NCBI RefSeq assembly: GCF_020215705.1
Contig: NZ_JAIWNB010000009.1
Location: 1-64,000 of the forward strand
Reading direction: 5' to 3'
Length of the DNA: 64,000 nucleotides
DNA from: Nonomuraea aurantiaca
GTDB lineage: Bacteria; Actinomycetota; Actinomycetes; Streptosporangiales; Streptosporangiaceae
Shown: positions 56,290 to 64,000 of the stretch, piece after piece
Numbering within the stretch: the first letter of the stretch is position 1
How the letters are laid out: each line of letters opens with the position of its first letter
Notes under the pieces: model-generated
Seen by the model: only the letters and a program-made list of their open reading frames with translations
What the model was told of the DNA's origin: nothing
Databases searched by the model: none
Made by a program: the position numbers and the translations under genes

Positions 56290-57501
56290 TCAGGCTCGCA
56301 CGGCCGCTCGGCGTTCCAGCCGGGGCAGCCGCATGGTGACGGTGAGACCGCCCGCCGGCCGCGCCTCGGCGGTGACCGTGCCGCCGTGCGCGTCGACGAT
56401 GGCCCGGACGATCGACAGTCCCAGCCCCGCCCCGCGCGCCGACCGCACCCGGTCGCCCTGCAGCCGGCGAAACGGCTCGAACAGGTCGTCCACCTCGTAC
56501 GGTGACACCTGCGGGCCGGTGTTCTCCACTACGACGACCGCCTCGTCACCCTCCTGCCGCAGACGCAGCCACACGTCGCCCCCGCGGACGTTGTACTTGA
56601 TCGCGTTCTCCAGCAGGTTGAACACGCAGCGCTCCAGGAACAGCGGGTCGCCCATCGCGAGGGCGGCGCTCAGGTCCTGGTGGAGGGTGACCGGCCGCTT
56701 GCGGGGTTGCAGGTCGAGCTGCTCCTCCACGGCCCGAATCACCTGGCGTACGTCGACGCTCTTGCGGATGGCGAGCTCCTGCTCTGATTGGGCCAGCAGC
56801 AGCAACCCCTCGATCAACCGCTCATAACGGGCGTTGGTCCCCAAAAGCGCACGAGCCAGCGCCTTCAAATCCGGCGACGCCGCCGGCTCCTCCAACGACA
56901 CCTCCAAAATCGTCCGGTTGATCGCCAACGGCGTCCGCAACTCATGCGACGCATTACCGATGAACCGCCGCTGCGCCTCGAACACCCGATGCAACCGATC
57001 CAGCATCGCGTCGAACGTGTCGGCCAACCGCTTGACCTCATCCTGCGGACCCCGCAACCCGATCCGCTCATGCAACGTACTCTCCGACAACCGCCGCGCC
57101 GTCTCCGTCACCCGATCCAACGGCCGCAACGCCCGATCCGCCACCAGATAGCCGAGCACGAACGCGATGACCCCGATCACGATCATGATCACGACCGAGG
57201 ACCGGAGCATCTCGTCGAGCACGCCGTCCGCCCGCTGCTGGACGTTCACCTTCTCAAGGACCATGTCGCTCTTGAGGGTGTCGCCCTCCTGCACGGATGC
57301 CGCCTTCTCGCCGACGATCCTCATGGCCTTCGCGGGGAACTGCTGGTCCAGGGCCTGTCCCGTGATCAGGTACGTCGACCAGAGCAGCAGCGATCCGGCC
57401 ACGAAGAACGAGCCGCCGTACAGGAGCGCGAGCCGCATCCGGAGCCCCAGCCGGTTCCATGGGCGCACGCGACCCGCGGCAGGGCCGTCAGGATCGGTCA
57501 C
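56290..57501 (-). CDS. Orphan sensor histidine kinase (EnvZ/OmpR-like class)
   Basis: A 403-aa membrane kinase. Two helices (LALLYGGSFFVAGSLLLWSTYLI; SVVIMIVIGVIAFVLGYLV) flank a short extracytoplasmic loop. HAMP follows (DRALRPLDRVTETARRL). HisKA has GNASHELRTPLAINR and HATPase has NLLENAIKYN, VENTGPQV and SARGAGLGLSIVRAIVDAHGG. No response regulator is adjacent. The GTG at 57501 with AAGGGG upstream is one choice; the frame is open to 57543. Codons between about 56790 and 57145 favour TTG, CGG and CAT forms unlike the rest of the gene, suggesting a recombinant segment. Confidence 0.83.
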   Translation of the reverse strand: MTDPDGPAAGRVRPWNRLGLRMRLALLYGGSFFVAGSLLLWSTYLITGQALDQQFPAKAMRIVGEKAASVQEGDTLKSDMVLEKVNVQQRADGVLDEMLRSSVVIMIVIGVIAFVLGYLVADRALRPLDRVTETARRLSESTLHERIGLRGPQDEVKRLADTFDAMLDRLHRVFEAQRRFIGNASHELRTPLAINRTILEVSLEEPAASPDLKALARALLGTNARYERLIEGLLLLAQSEQELAIRKSVDVRQVIRAVEEQLDLQPRKRPVTLHQDLSAALAMGDPLFLERCVFNLLENAIKYNVRGGDVWLRLRQEGDEAVVVVENTGPQVSPYEVDDLFEPFRRLQGDRVRSARGAGLGLSIVRAIVDAHGGTVTAEARPAGGLTVTMRLPRLERRAAVRA

Positions 57502-57613
57502 GACCAGCACCCCTTCCGTTCCGCCTAGAGGATGACGGACCACGTGTCAGCCCGGAGTAAGCCGGTTCCGCGTTCTCCGCGCCGACCGTCCCGGTTTCCG
57601 TACGGTCGATGAC

Positions 57614-58273
57614 GTGACCATCAACCGGCAGGCATCCGAGCAGGACGGCACACTCCTCAGGAATCGCGACTTCATGCTCTTCTGGACCGGGCAGAGCGTC
57701 AGCGACCTGGGCGCTGCGGTGACGACGCTTGCGGTTTCCCCTCGTGGCCGTCACCATGCTCCGCGCCACCACCTTCCAGGTGGGGGTGCTGACCGCCTGC
57801 GCCACGGCCGCCTGGCTGGTCATGACGCTGCCCGCCGGGACGGTCGTCGACCGCGTCGCCAAGCGCCCGCTGATGATCGGCTGCGGCGTGGCGCGGGGCG
57901 TGGTGGTGGCCTCGATCCCCGTCGGGGCGGCGCTGGGCCACCTGACGATCGTCCACCTGTACGCGATGGCCTTCCTCGTGGGCTCGATCAACGTCGTCTT
58001 CGAGATCGCCTGCCAGAGCTACCTGCCGGTCCTGCTGTCGCGGCGGCGGCTCATCGAGGGCAACTGCTCGGCCGGATGAACGCGAGCATCCGGTGGCTGA
58101 TCCGCGGCGCCATGCCGTTCGGCGGCCTGCTGGCGGGGGCCCTCGGCGCGTGGCTCGGCGCCCGCACGACCCTGGCGGTCGCGGTGACCTGCTCGTGGCT
58201 CGCGGTGCTCTGGCTGGTGTTCTCACCGCTGCGACGGCAGCGGGACATCGCGCTCACGCCGGATTGGTCTTGA
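57614..58273 (+). pseudogene. MFS transporter pseudogene with frameshift and internal deletion
   Basis: N-terminal MFS helices are recognisable: RNRDFMLFWTGQSVSDLGAAVTTLAV in the first frame, then, after one extra T near 57733, LVAVTMLRATTFQVGVLTAC and the loop motif AGTVVDRVAKRPLMIGCGVARG in the next frame. At SRRRLIEGN the sequence jumps directly to LLGRMNASIRWLIRGAMPFGG, which belongs about 190 residues later in such exporters, in the first frame again. It then stops after one or two helices. Not functional. The end overlaps the kinase gene at 58254. Confidence 0.8.
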
Positions 58274-59981
58274 TCACCTTGCCGCGGGTGTCGGCCACCA
58301 GATAGGCCGACCGGTTGTACTTGTCGCCCACATAGACCAGCAGCGACTCGCGGGCACCCACGAACGCGAAGGCGGGGTCAACGACGATGTAGTGGGTGGT
58401 GGGCTTGCGGATGCCCAGAGATTGGTCCGCCTTGCGGAGCAGGGCGGGCAGGGCGTCCCAGTTGAACTTGCTCAGGTCCACCGGATCCTCGTCCGTGGTG
58501 CTGCCCCCGATCTGGGGAGCGGCTTGGCCGTCGCGGTACATGAAGTTCTCGTAGACGCCCTTCTCGCCCTTGACCGGCGCCTGGACGCTCGCGTACTCGG
58601 GGTAGATCACCATTCTGATGACCTTGGTGCCGCCTATCACCGGCTTCAGCTTAGCGATCGCGGTCCGGATCCCGGCCGGGGTCAGCAGGTTGCCCGGGTC
58701 GGCGGCGGCCGTCTCGGTGTCCTCGGGGGTGGCCTTGGGCGTGGTCTTGGGCTTCCGCCCGGATTTGGTGGCGGTGCTGGTCGGCTGCCCGGACTCGGTG
58801 GACCGCGGGTCGCCGGCGGCGTCGCCGTTCAGTATCGGGGGCAGGAACGTCCACACCAGCACGCCGACCACCACGACCACGGAGGCGGACACCGCGACCA
58901 TGGCCGGGTGCGCGCCGCGCTTCGATCGGCGGGTGGCGCCGGTGACCGAGCGCGGGAGCGGCGGGCTGGTGTTCATCTGGGCGTACTGCGGGCCGGTCGG
59001 CCGCGAGCCCATGGGCGAGTGCGGGCCCATAGGCGAGTGCGGGCCTAAAGGCGAATGCGGGTACGGCGTGCCGCCGGTCGGCTGCGGGCCCATGGGCGGC
59101 TGCGGGAGCGGTGGGCCCGGGGCCCAGGCCGGCGGCGCGGGCGGCATCGACGCGGGGGCGTCGGTCACCGAGGCGAGCATGCGGTCCAGCGTCTCGGCGT
59201 CGGGCCGGGCGGCCAGGTCGCGCGTGAGCACGTAGCCGAGCACGGGACCGAGCGGTCCGGCCCGCTGCGGCGGCGGCACGTCCTGGTTGAGCACCGCGGC
59301 CAGCGTCGCCAGCGTGGTGGCCCGGCGCAGCGGATGGCGGCCCTCGACGGCGACGTACAGCAGCATCCCCAGCGACCAAAGGTCCGAGGACGGGTCGCCC
59401 TCGTAGCCGTTGATGCGTTCCGGCGCGATGTACTCGGGCGAGCCGATGAACGAGCCGGTCGCGGTCAGGCTGGTGGACTCGCGTACCGCGGCGATGCCGA
59501 AGTCGGTCAGCACCGACCGGCCGTCCGGCCGCAGCAGGACGTTGGCGGGCTTGACGTCGCGGTGCTGGATGCCGACGGCGTGCGCGGCCCGCAGCGCGGA
59601 GAGGATCTCGCGGCCGAGGCGGGCGGTCTCGTGCGGCGTCATCGGGCCGCGTTCGAGGCGTTCCTGGAGCGATCCACCGGAGACCAGCTCCATGACGAGC
59701 CACGGATAGCCACTGTCGCCGTGGTCCACGATGTGGTGGATGGTCACGACGTGCGGGTGGTTGAGCCGGGCCAGGGCGCGGGCCTCGCGGAGCACCCTGG
59801 CCCGCAGCTCGCGGGCGCCCTCGGGATCGCGCTCGTCCATGTCCGGGTCGGGCGGGCGTACCTCCTTGAGGGCGACCTCCCGGTGCAGGGCCACGTCCCA
59901 GGCCCGCCACACCAGGCCCATGCCGCCGCCGCCGAGCCGTTCCACCAGCTCGAACCGGTCGTCGATCACCCGTCTGCGCAT
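58254..59981 (-). CDS. Membrane Ser/Thr protein kinase (PknB/Hanks type)
   Basis: A 575-aa kinase. Catalytic domain in residues 8-265: GGGGMGLVWRAWD, VALKEV (ATP-binding Lys), HRDVKPANVLLRPDG and TDFGIAAV, activation loop TSLTATGSFIGSPEYIAPERI. A Pro-rich linker follows with three PHSPxG repeats. One transmembrane helix (VAVSASVVVVVGVLVWTFLPPI) lies near 366-387. The extracellular part (435-575) is not PASTA; it is a single alpha/beta domain with LTPAGIRTAIAKLKPVIGGTKVIRMVIYPEY, probably a sensor. Convergent with the MFS pseudogene. Confidence 0.87.
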   Translation of the reverse strand: MRRRVIDDRFELVERLGGGGMGLVWRAWDVALHREVALKEVRPPDPDMDERDPEGARELRARVLREARALARLNHPHVVTIHHIVDHGDSGYPWLVMELVSGGSLQERLERGPMTPHETARLGREILSALRAAHAVGIQHRDVKPANVLLRPDGRSVLTDFGIAAVRESTSLTATGSFIGSPEYIAPERINGYEGDPSSDLWSLGMLLYVAVEGRHPLRRATTLATLAAVLNQDVPPPQRAGPLGPVLGYVLTRDLAARPDAETLDRMLASVTDAPASMPPAPPAWAPGPPLPQPPMGPQPTGGTPYPHSPLGPHSPMGPHSPMGSRPTGPQYAQMNTSPPLPRSVTGATRRSKRGAHPAMVAVSASVVVVVGVLVWTFLPPILNGDAAGDPRSTESGQPTSTATKSGRKPKTTPKATPEDTETAAADPGNLLTPAGIRTAIAKLKPVIGGTKVIRMVIYPEYASVQAPVKGEKGVYENFMYRDGQAAPQIGGSTTDEDPVDLSKFNWDALPALLRKADQSLGIRKPTTHYIVVDPAFAFVGARESLLVYVGDKYNRSAYLVADTRGKVIKTNPA

Positions 59982-60067
59982 GCAGAGCAGCGTACGCTGT
60001 CGGCCTGGCCCAGGATGGGCCGTCTCATATACGGATTTTCCGATATTTAGCGGTGTTCACCGGCCGC

Positions 60068-60892
60068 TCAACCTGGTGCTTTTCGGCTGAGGTGCTCCCA
60101 GGCGCGGTACTCCTCGGTGCGAGCCTGGTCCATCTGCTGGACGAGGTCATAGGAGTGGCCGCCGACGATCAGCCGCAGCGGCGGCTCAGGAAGATCGACC
60201 AGCTCCATGATGACGGGCGCGGCCGTGCTCGGAGCGGGTCCGGCGTCGTCGCCCCACATCTCGGCCAGCTTCGTCCGCAGGGGCTCGTACTCGGGAAGGT
60301 GCTCGGTCACCGTGGTGCCGACCGTGAACAGTCCGGTGTCGTACCCGCCCGGCTGAACGATCGTGACCTTGATCCCGAACGGCTCGACCTCCATCGCCAG
60401 CGCCTGGCTGACGGAGTCGAGGGCCGACTTGCCCGCCGCGTACAGGCCGACCGAGGCGAATCCCCCACCGGAGCCCATCGAGGTGACCTGAAGGATGTGG
60501 CCGGAGCCCTGCTTGCGCAGGTGGGGGACGACGGCCTGGGCCACCCAGATGGCGCCGAAGAAGTTGACGTCGAAGTGGGCCCTGATCTGCTCCTCGGTGG
60601 CCTCCTCCAGCATGCCGAACAGGAACCCGCCGGCGTTGTTGACCACGACGTCCAGTCTGCCGAAGGCGGCCGCCGCCCGGTCCACGCCGTCCTTCACCGC
60701 CGCGCGGTCGGAGACGTCCATCGCCAGGCTTACGAGGCGGCCCGGATGCTCCTCGGCCAGCTCCGCGAGCGGATCGACGTTGCGCGCCGCCGCCACGACC
60801 CGGTCTCCGGCGGCCAGCGCCGCCTCCGCGAACGCCCGGCCCAGACCACGGGACGCGCCGGTGATGAACCACACTCGGGTGCTCGTCGTCAC
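60068..60892 (-). CDS. SDR-family oxidoreductase
   Basis: A 274-aa classical SDR: TGASRGLG at 11-18, NNAGG near 88, catalytic Ser in VTSMGSGGG and YAAGK near 153-157. The C-terminal PGGYDTGLF marks the group of small-ketone or aldehyde reductases with extended C-terminus. The GTG at 60892 is preceded by GAGGAGG. It is divergent from a TetR repressor, and the shared spacer holds two similar operators, so expression is probably induced by a compound that releases TetR, possibly the enzyme's own substrate. Confidence 0.87.
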   Translation of the reverse strand: MTTSTRVWFITGASRGLGRAFAEAALAAGDRVVAAARNVDPLAELAEEHPGRLVSLAMDVSDRAAVKDGVDRAAAAFGRLDVVVNNAGGFLFGMLEEATEEQIRAHFDVNFFGAIWVAQAVVPHLRKQGSGHILQVTSMGSGGGFASVGLYAAGKSALDSVSQALAMEVEPFGIKVTIVQPGGYDTGLFTVGTTVTEHLPEYEPLRTKLAEMWGDDAGPAPSTAAPVIMELVDLPEPPLRLIVGGHSYDLVQQMDQARTEEYRAWEHLSRKAPG

Positions 60893-60917
60893 AGGCCCCA
60901 CCTCCTCACCTTCAAGA

Positions 60918-60934
60918 CGAGACGGTTCGTCTCG
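60918..60934. promoter_or_regulatory. TetR operator 1
   Basis: CGAGACGGTTCGTCTCG is a perfect inverted repeat with 7-base arms and a 3-base spacer, 25 bases upstream of the SDR start. It shares AGACGGTWCGTCTCG with operator 2. Confidence 0.8.
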
Positions 60935-60970
60935 CAAGTGGCAGTCTGCACCAGCCTCCGCGACTCGTCA

Positions 60971-60985
60971 AGACGGTACGTCTCG
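60971..60985. promoter_or_regulatory. TetR operator 2
   Basis: AGACGGTACGTCTCG contains the inverted repeat AGACG-GTA-CGTCT and lies 28 bases upstream of the TetR start. Together with operator 1 it suggests control of both divergent genes. Confidence 0.75.
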
Positions 60986-61012
60986 TCTCGATAGGCTGCT
61001 ATCCTCACCGGC

Positions 61013-61606
61013 ATGTCCAACGCGAAGCGGCCGGACCCCGGCCGCCGCAACGAGCGATCGCGCCAGGCGATCCTCGACGCGGCGCGCGAGCTCGTCACCG
61101 AGGTGGGATACGCGAAGGTCACGATCGAGGCCATCGCCGCGCGGGCGGGGGTGGGCAAGCAGACGATCTACCGGTGGTGGCCGGGCAAGGGCGCGGTGAT
61201 CTTCGACTCCTTCCTGACGCTCAGCGAGGGAGCCGAGGGCTTGGCGCTGCCCGACACGGGCGACATCGAGGCCGACCTCAAGGTGGTCATGCGGGCGACC
61301 GTCGCCGAGTTCGCCGATCCGGCCTTCGAGGCGCCGATCAGGGCGCTCAACACGGAGATCATCCACGATCCGAAGCTCGCCGCCCAATACCGCGAGAAGC
61401 TGGCCGGCCCCGTCGACGAGGTCAAGAAGGAGCGGTTGCGCAGTGCGCAACGGGCGGGCCAGTTCGCCGTGGACGCCGACCTCGACCTGGCGCTCGAACT
61501 GCTCTACGCCCCGCTCTACCAGCGCTGGCTGCACCGTTCCGGGCCGCTCACGCCCGAGTACGCCGACGCCCTGGTGGAGCTGACCCTCAAGGCGTTCCAC
61601 CCCTGA
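61013..61606 (+). CDS. TetR/AcrR-family repressor
   Basis: A 197-aa regulator. The HTH is in residues 14-60 (ERSRQAILDAARELVTEVGYAKVTIEAIAARAGVGKQTIYRWWPGKGAV). The C-terminal TetR_C domain follows (FEAPIRALNTEIIHDPKLAAQYREKL, LALELLYAPLYQRWLHR). It is divergent from the SDR gene with two matching operators in between, a self-contained ligand-responsive pair. Confidence 0.9.
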   Translation: MSNAKRPDPGRRNERSRQAILDAARELVTEVGYAKVTIEAIAARAGVGKQTIYRWWPGKGAVIFDSFLTLSEGAEGLALPDTGDIEADLKVVMRATVAEFADPAFEAPIRALNTEIIHDPKLAAQYREKLAGPVDEVKKERLRSAQRAGQFAVDADLDLALELLYAPLYQRWLHRSGPLTPEYADALVELTLKAFHP

Positions 61607-61631
61607 CCGCCCGGGCCTCCCGTAGGGCGGT

Positions 61632-63542
61632 TCAGCCCACGTGGACGCGCGGTCTGCGTACCGGGTCGGGCTCCGCCTTGCGGAGGACCTCGCGGGTGAG
61701 GGGCGGCACGTCGCCGCCGCCGAAGACCAGGTAACGCAGCATCGCCACGACGGGGTTGCCCTCGGTCCAGTGGAAGTAGATGTGCGGTATGCCGCCGGTC
61801 CGGTCACGCAGGTAGAGCAGGAGCGCGGCCAGCGCGTTGGGCACCGCCGAGCTCTCGATCTTCAGGATCTTGTGGCCGTACCGCTCCTCGCCCTGGACGT
61901 GCAGCTCGGTCTCGAACTCCGATGCGTCCGGCACCGTCACCTCGACGAACAGGACCGGCTCGTTGCTGCGCAGCCGGTGGGTGATCCACGTCTCGCGCAG
62001 CTTGTCGTTGTACTCGGCCTGGTCGCGCCGGTGCGGCTCGTTCGCGATCACATGGATGTCGCCGCACGCCTCGTTGACGAACTCCTCGGCCAGCGGGTCC
62101 AGGTGCACCTCGGTGACACGCAGCTCCGTGGAGCGCGTCGCCCGCGAGATCACCGACAGGCTGACGATCGCGGCGATGAAGAACGAGGCGATCTTCACGC
62201 CGTCCGGCCGCTCGAAGACGTTGTCGATCAGCGTGTACGCCAGCACCGCCGAGATCACGCCGAACCCGGCCGTCGCCGCGTGCTGCCTTTTGGTCCGCGC
62301 CGACAGTGTCACCGCGACCGCCGCCGACAGCATGAGCACCAGCACACCGGTGGCGTACGCGCCGCCCTGGGCGTCGACGTCGGCGTCGAAGATGATCGTG
62401 ATGGCGAACGCGATGACCGAGAAGACCAGCACGAGCGGCCGCACGGCCCCGGTCCACTCCGGCGCCATGCCGTACCGGGGCAGGTATCGCGGCACCAGGT
62501 TGATCAGGCCCGCCATCGCCGAGGCGCCGGCGAACCAGAGGATCGCGATCGTGCTGATGTCATAAACGGTGCCGAACCAGTTGCCCAGATAGCCGTGGGC
62601 CAGGTAAGCCAGCGCGCGCCCGTTGGCCTTGCCGCCCTCGGCGAACTCCTGGTGCGGAATGAGCACGGTGGTCACGAAGCTGGAGAAGATCAGGAACACG
62701 CTCATGATCAATGCCGCCGTGGTGAGCATCCGCCTGGCGCCGACGATCCGCTCCCCGATGCCGCCCTTGATCACCGGCATCACCGCCACGCCGGTCTCGA
62801 ACCCGGACATGCCCAGCGCGAGCTTGGGCATCACCAGCAGCGACAGCCCGATCATCGCCAGCGGGCTGCTGTAGCTCACGCTCAGCGCGCTCTCCCAGTC
62901 CCACACCAGCCGCGGTGCCTGGAGTACGTGCACGATCCCGGTCCCCACCACCACCGCGTTCAGTCCCAGATAGACGAAGACGAGCGGGACGGCGATGGCG
63001 ATCGCCTCGGTGAACCCCATCAGGAACACCCCGCCGAGCGCCGCCAGCAGCACCAGCGTGACGATCACCCGCTGCCCGGCCAGGAAGTCGGGCATGAACG
63101 GGTTCTCCAGCAGGTGCGCGGTGGCGTCGGCCGCCGACAGCGTCATCGTGATCACGAAGTCGGTGGCCGCGAACCCGAGCAGGGCCAGCACGAAGAACTT
63201 GCCCCACCACTGCGGGGCGAGCTTCTCCAGCATCGCGATCGAGCCCTGCCCGTACGGGCTCTCGGCGGCCACCCGCCGATAGACCGGCAACGCGCCCAGC
63301 AACGTCAGCGCCACCAGGAACAGCGTGGCCAGCGGCGACAGCAGCCCCGCCGCCAGCACGGCGATGCCCGGCTGGTAGCCGAGTGTGGAGAAGTAGTCGA
63401 CACCGGTCAGGCACATCACCCGCCACCACGAGTGCTTCACGTGCGGGCCGTGCTCGATCTGCTTGCGGTCGGTCTGCAGCCCTTCGAGCAGCCACGACCG
63501 CAGTGTTCCCTCAGTAGCGACCGGCCGTTTCGCCAGCACCAT
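61632..63542 (-). CDS. APC-superfamily amino acid/K+-type permease with cytosolic C-terminal domain
   Basis: A 636-aa membrane protein with about twelve helices. The first shows [30 protein letters not shown] and the third part [12 protein letters not shown] and [21 protein letters not shown], typical of a large actinobacterial APC subgroup. A cytosolic C-terminal domain of about 165 residues ([19 protein letters not shown] to RPRVHVG) follows, as in KimA-like potassium importers, so the substrate could be an amino acid or an ion. The ATG at 63542 with GGAGGG 9 bases upstream is preferred over the GTG at 63551. Confidence 0.82.
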   Translation of the reverse strand: MVLAKRPVATEGTLRSWLLEGLQTDRKQIEHGPHVKHSWWRVMCLTGVDYFSTLGYQPGIAVLAAGLLSPLATLFLVALTLLGALPVYRRVAAESPYGQGSIAMLEKLAPQWWGKFFVLALLGFAATDFVITMTLSAADATAHLLENPFMPDFLAGQRVIVTLVLLAALGGVFLMGFTEAIAIAVPLVFVYLGLNAVVVGTGIVHVLQAPRLVWDWESALSVSYSSPLAMIGLSLLVMPKLALGMSGFETGVAVMPVIKGGIGERIVGARRMLTTAALIMSVFLIFSSFVTTVLIPHQEFAEGGKANGRALAYLAHGYLGNWFGTVYDISTIAILWFAGASAMAGLINLVPRYLPRYGMAPEWTGAVRPLVLVFSVIAFAITIIFDADVDAQGGAYATGVLVLMLSAAVAVTLSARTKRQHAATAGFGVISAVLAYTLIDNVFERPDGVKIASFFIAAIVSLSVISRATRSTELRVTEVHLDPLAEEFVNEACGDIHVIANEPHRRDQAEYNDKLRETWITHRLRSNEPVLFVEVTVPDASEFETELHVQGEERYGHKILKIESSAVPNALAALLLYLRDRTGGIPHIYFHWTEGNPVVAMLRYLVFGGGDVPPLTREVLRKAEPDPVRRPRVHVG

Positions 63543-63787
63543 CCCGGTCACCCTCCATCAACATCGCGCACTACGCACACTAGTGACGGCAGATGGGTGT
63601 TTCGCCTGGTGAGGGCGTCAAGAAAACGTATATATCGCGCCGGACCGGCCACCAGGCCGGATGTGAAAACCACCGCCCACGTAACACAGCCGCCGCCGAG
63701 CCGCTTATGGCCCGTTTGAGCTGGGCAGCACTGGTCGAAGAAGCCGGACCGGAGGTTACCCGGAAGGCCCCTTTGTAACGCTGGACA
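63543..63787. other. Long intergenic region before the permease gene
   Basis: About 300 bases without a gene between the permease start and the glycosidase start at 63849. It is GC-rich except for a short ATATAT patch near 63630, which may be the permease promoter. I see no tRNA, riboswitch consensus or convincing small gene. Confidence 0.4.
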
Positions 63788-63802
63788 ATGTGAGAATCAC
63801 AT
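63788..63802. promoter_or_regulatory. Operator-like perfect inverted repeat before the glycosidase gene
   Basis: ATGTGA-GAA-TCACAT is a perfect inverted repeat with 6-base arms and 3-base spacer, 46 bases before the start at 63849. The spacing is shorter than a CRP site (6 bases), so a LacI- or GntR-type operator is more likely. Confidence 0.65.
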
Positions 63803-63848
63803 GCCAATGTTAGGCCGCTTCCGCAGCCGCGTACCCTTTGGAGCTGCC

Positions 63849-64000
63849 ATGACCCTGCCCGCCGCGCTCGCCGACATCCTGCGTGACCCGCCCCGGGCGT
63901 ACTCGCCCGCGGCCATCTGGTGGTGGAGCGGCGAGCGGTTGAGACGCGACCGGCTGCGCTGGCAGTTGGAGCGGTTCGCCGAGGGCGGCGTGTGGAACCT
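63849..64000 (+). CDS. Start of a glycosidase-like protein, cut by the window end
   Basis: The first 50 codons are present: MTLPAALADILRDPPRAYSP followed by AIWWWSGERLRRDRLRWQLE and FAEGGVWN. The IWWWSGE motif followed by a gGv-type strand is known to me from the N-terminus of large actinobacterial alpha-L-rhamnosidase-like or GH2-related enzymes. No signal peptide. GGAG lies 6 bases before the ATG. The rest is outside the window, so the family is uncertain. Confidence 0.6.
   Translation, partial: MTLPAALADILRDPPRAYSPAAIWWWSGERLRRDRLRWQLERFAEGGVWN

Noticed and set aside
63543-63848. Possible c-di-AMP (ydaO) riboswitch before the APC permease
   Set aside because: The leader is long and the protein resembles KimA-like permeases, but I could not find the conserved ydaO segments on the minus strand. 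A covariance-model search would settle it.

Overview
The window is high-GC (about 70% by eye), gene-dense DNA from an actinobacterium, most likely of the Streptosporangiales (Nonomuraea/Streptosporangium type; inferred from family content, not proven). Clues are a mycothiol-dependent DinB-type enzyme, many sigma factors and LacI/GntR/TetR regulators, large STAND NTPases, a WXG100-type locus, a secreted LPMO and CBM-bearing proteins. I see no rRNA, tRNA, CRISPR array, integrase or transposase.

Layout. 0.2-6.1 kb: an NmrA-like oxidoreductase divergent from a SigJ-type sigma factor, a small secreted protein, an IS30-HTH/MarR-like regulator, a small protein coupled to a beta-lactamase-fold hydrolase, and a zinc-ribbon-like protein. 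6.2-14.9 kb: a STAND island (nSTAND1-WD40 protein, a 216-aa unknown, a membrane NACHT protein, and a divergent XRE-NB-ARC regulator). 14.9-17.7 kb: secreted PI-PLC-like protein, an ASRT-family sugar-binding-like domain, a lipid kinase. 17.7-24.5 kb: first galactoside locus (ABC transporter, LacI, GH42) with two clear operators. 24.5-30.6 kb: remnants of oligopeptide ABC ATPases, AhpD/CMD protein, mycothiol enzyme, a frameshifted membrane-ricin lectin gene, a DUF1275 protein, a hydrolase, and a sigma factor broken by a small deletion. 30.6-39.6 kb: two-component system, membrane proteins, esterase, XRE regulator, and an unusual cysteine desulfurase-methyltransferase fusion. 39.6-47.2 kb: a seven-gene translationally coupled galactoside operon (lipoprotein, two permeases, GH42, SDR, GntR, galactonate dehydratase). 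47.3-50.9 kb: YbaB-like, WXG100-like, large multidomain effector with a PI4K/HipA-like C-terminus, and a small partner. 51-56.2 kb: membrane-tethered LPMO, secreted CBM35-CBM35-FN3-DUF1080 protein, nitronate monooxygenase, secreted C39-like peptidase. 56.3-64 kb: orphan histidine kinase with mosaic codon usage, an MFS pseudogene, Ser/Thr kinase, an SDR/TetR pair with twin operators, an APC permease, and the start of a glycosidase behind a perfect operator-like palindrome.

Themes. The window is rich in plant or microbial polysaccharide use: two independent beta-galactoside uptake and hydrolysis loci, one continuing oxidatively towards 2-keto-3-deoxygalactonate, plus LPMO, CBM35 and DUF1080 secreted proteins. 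It also carries at least four genes decayed by internal deletion or frameshift. The strongest candidates for undescribed biology are the SufS-methyltransferase fusion at 37.6-39.6 kb and the WXG100-linked effector with a kinase-like end at 48.1-50.5 kb; the STAND trio at 6.3-13.3 kb comes next.
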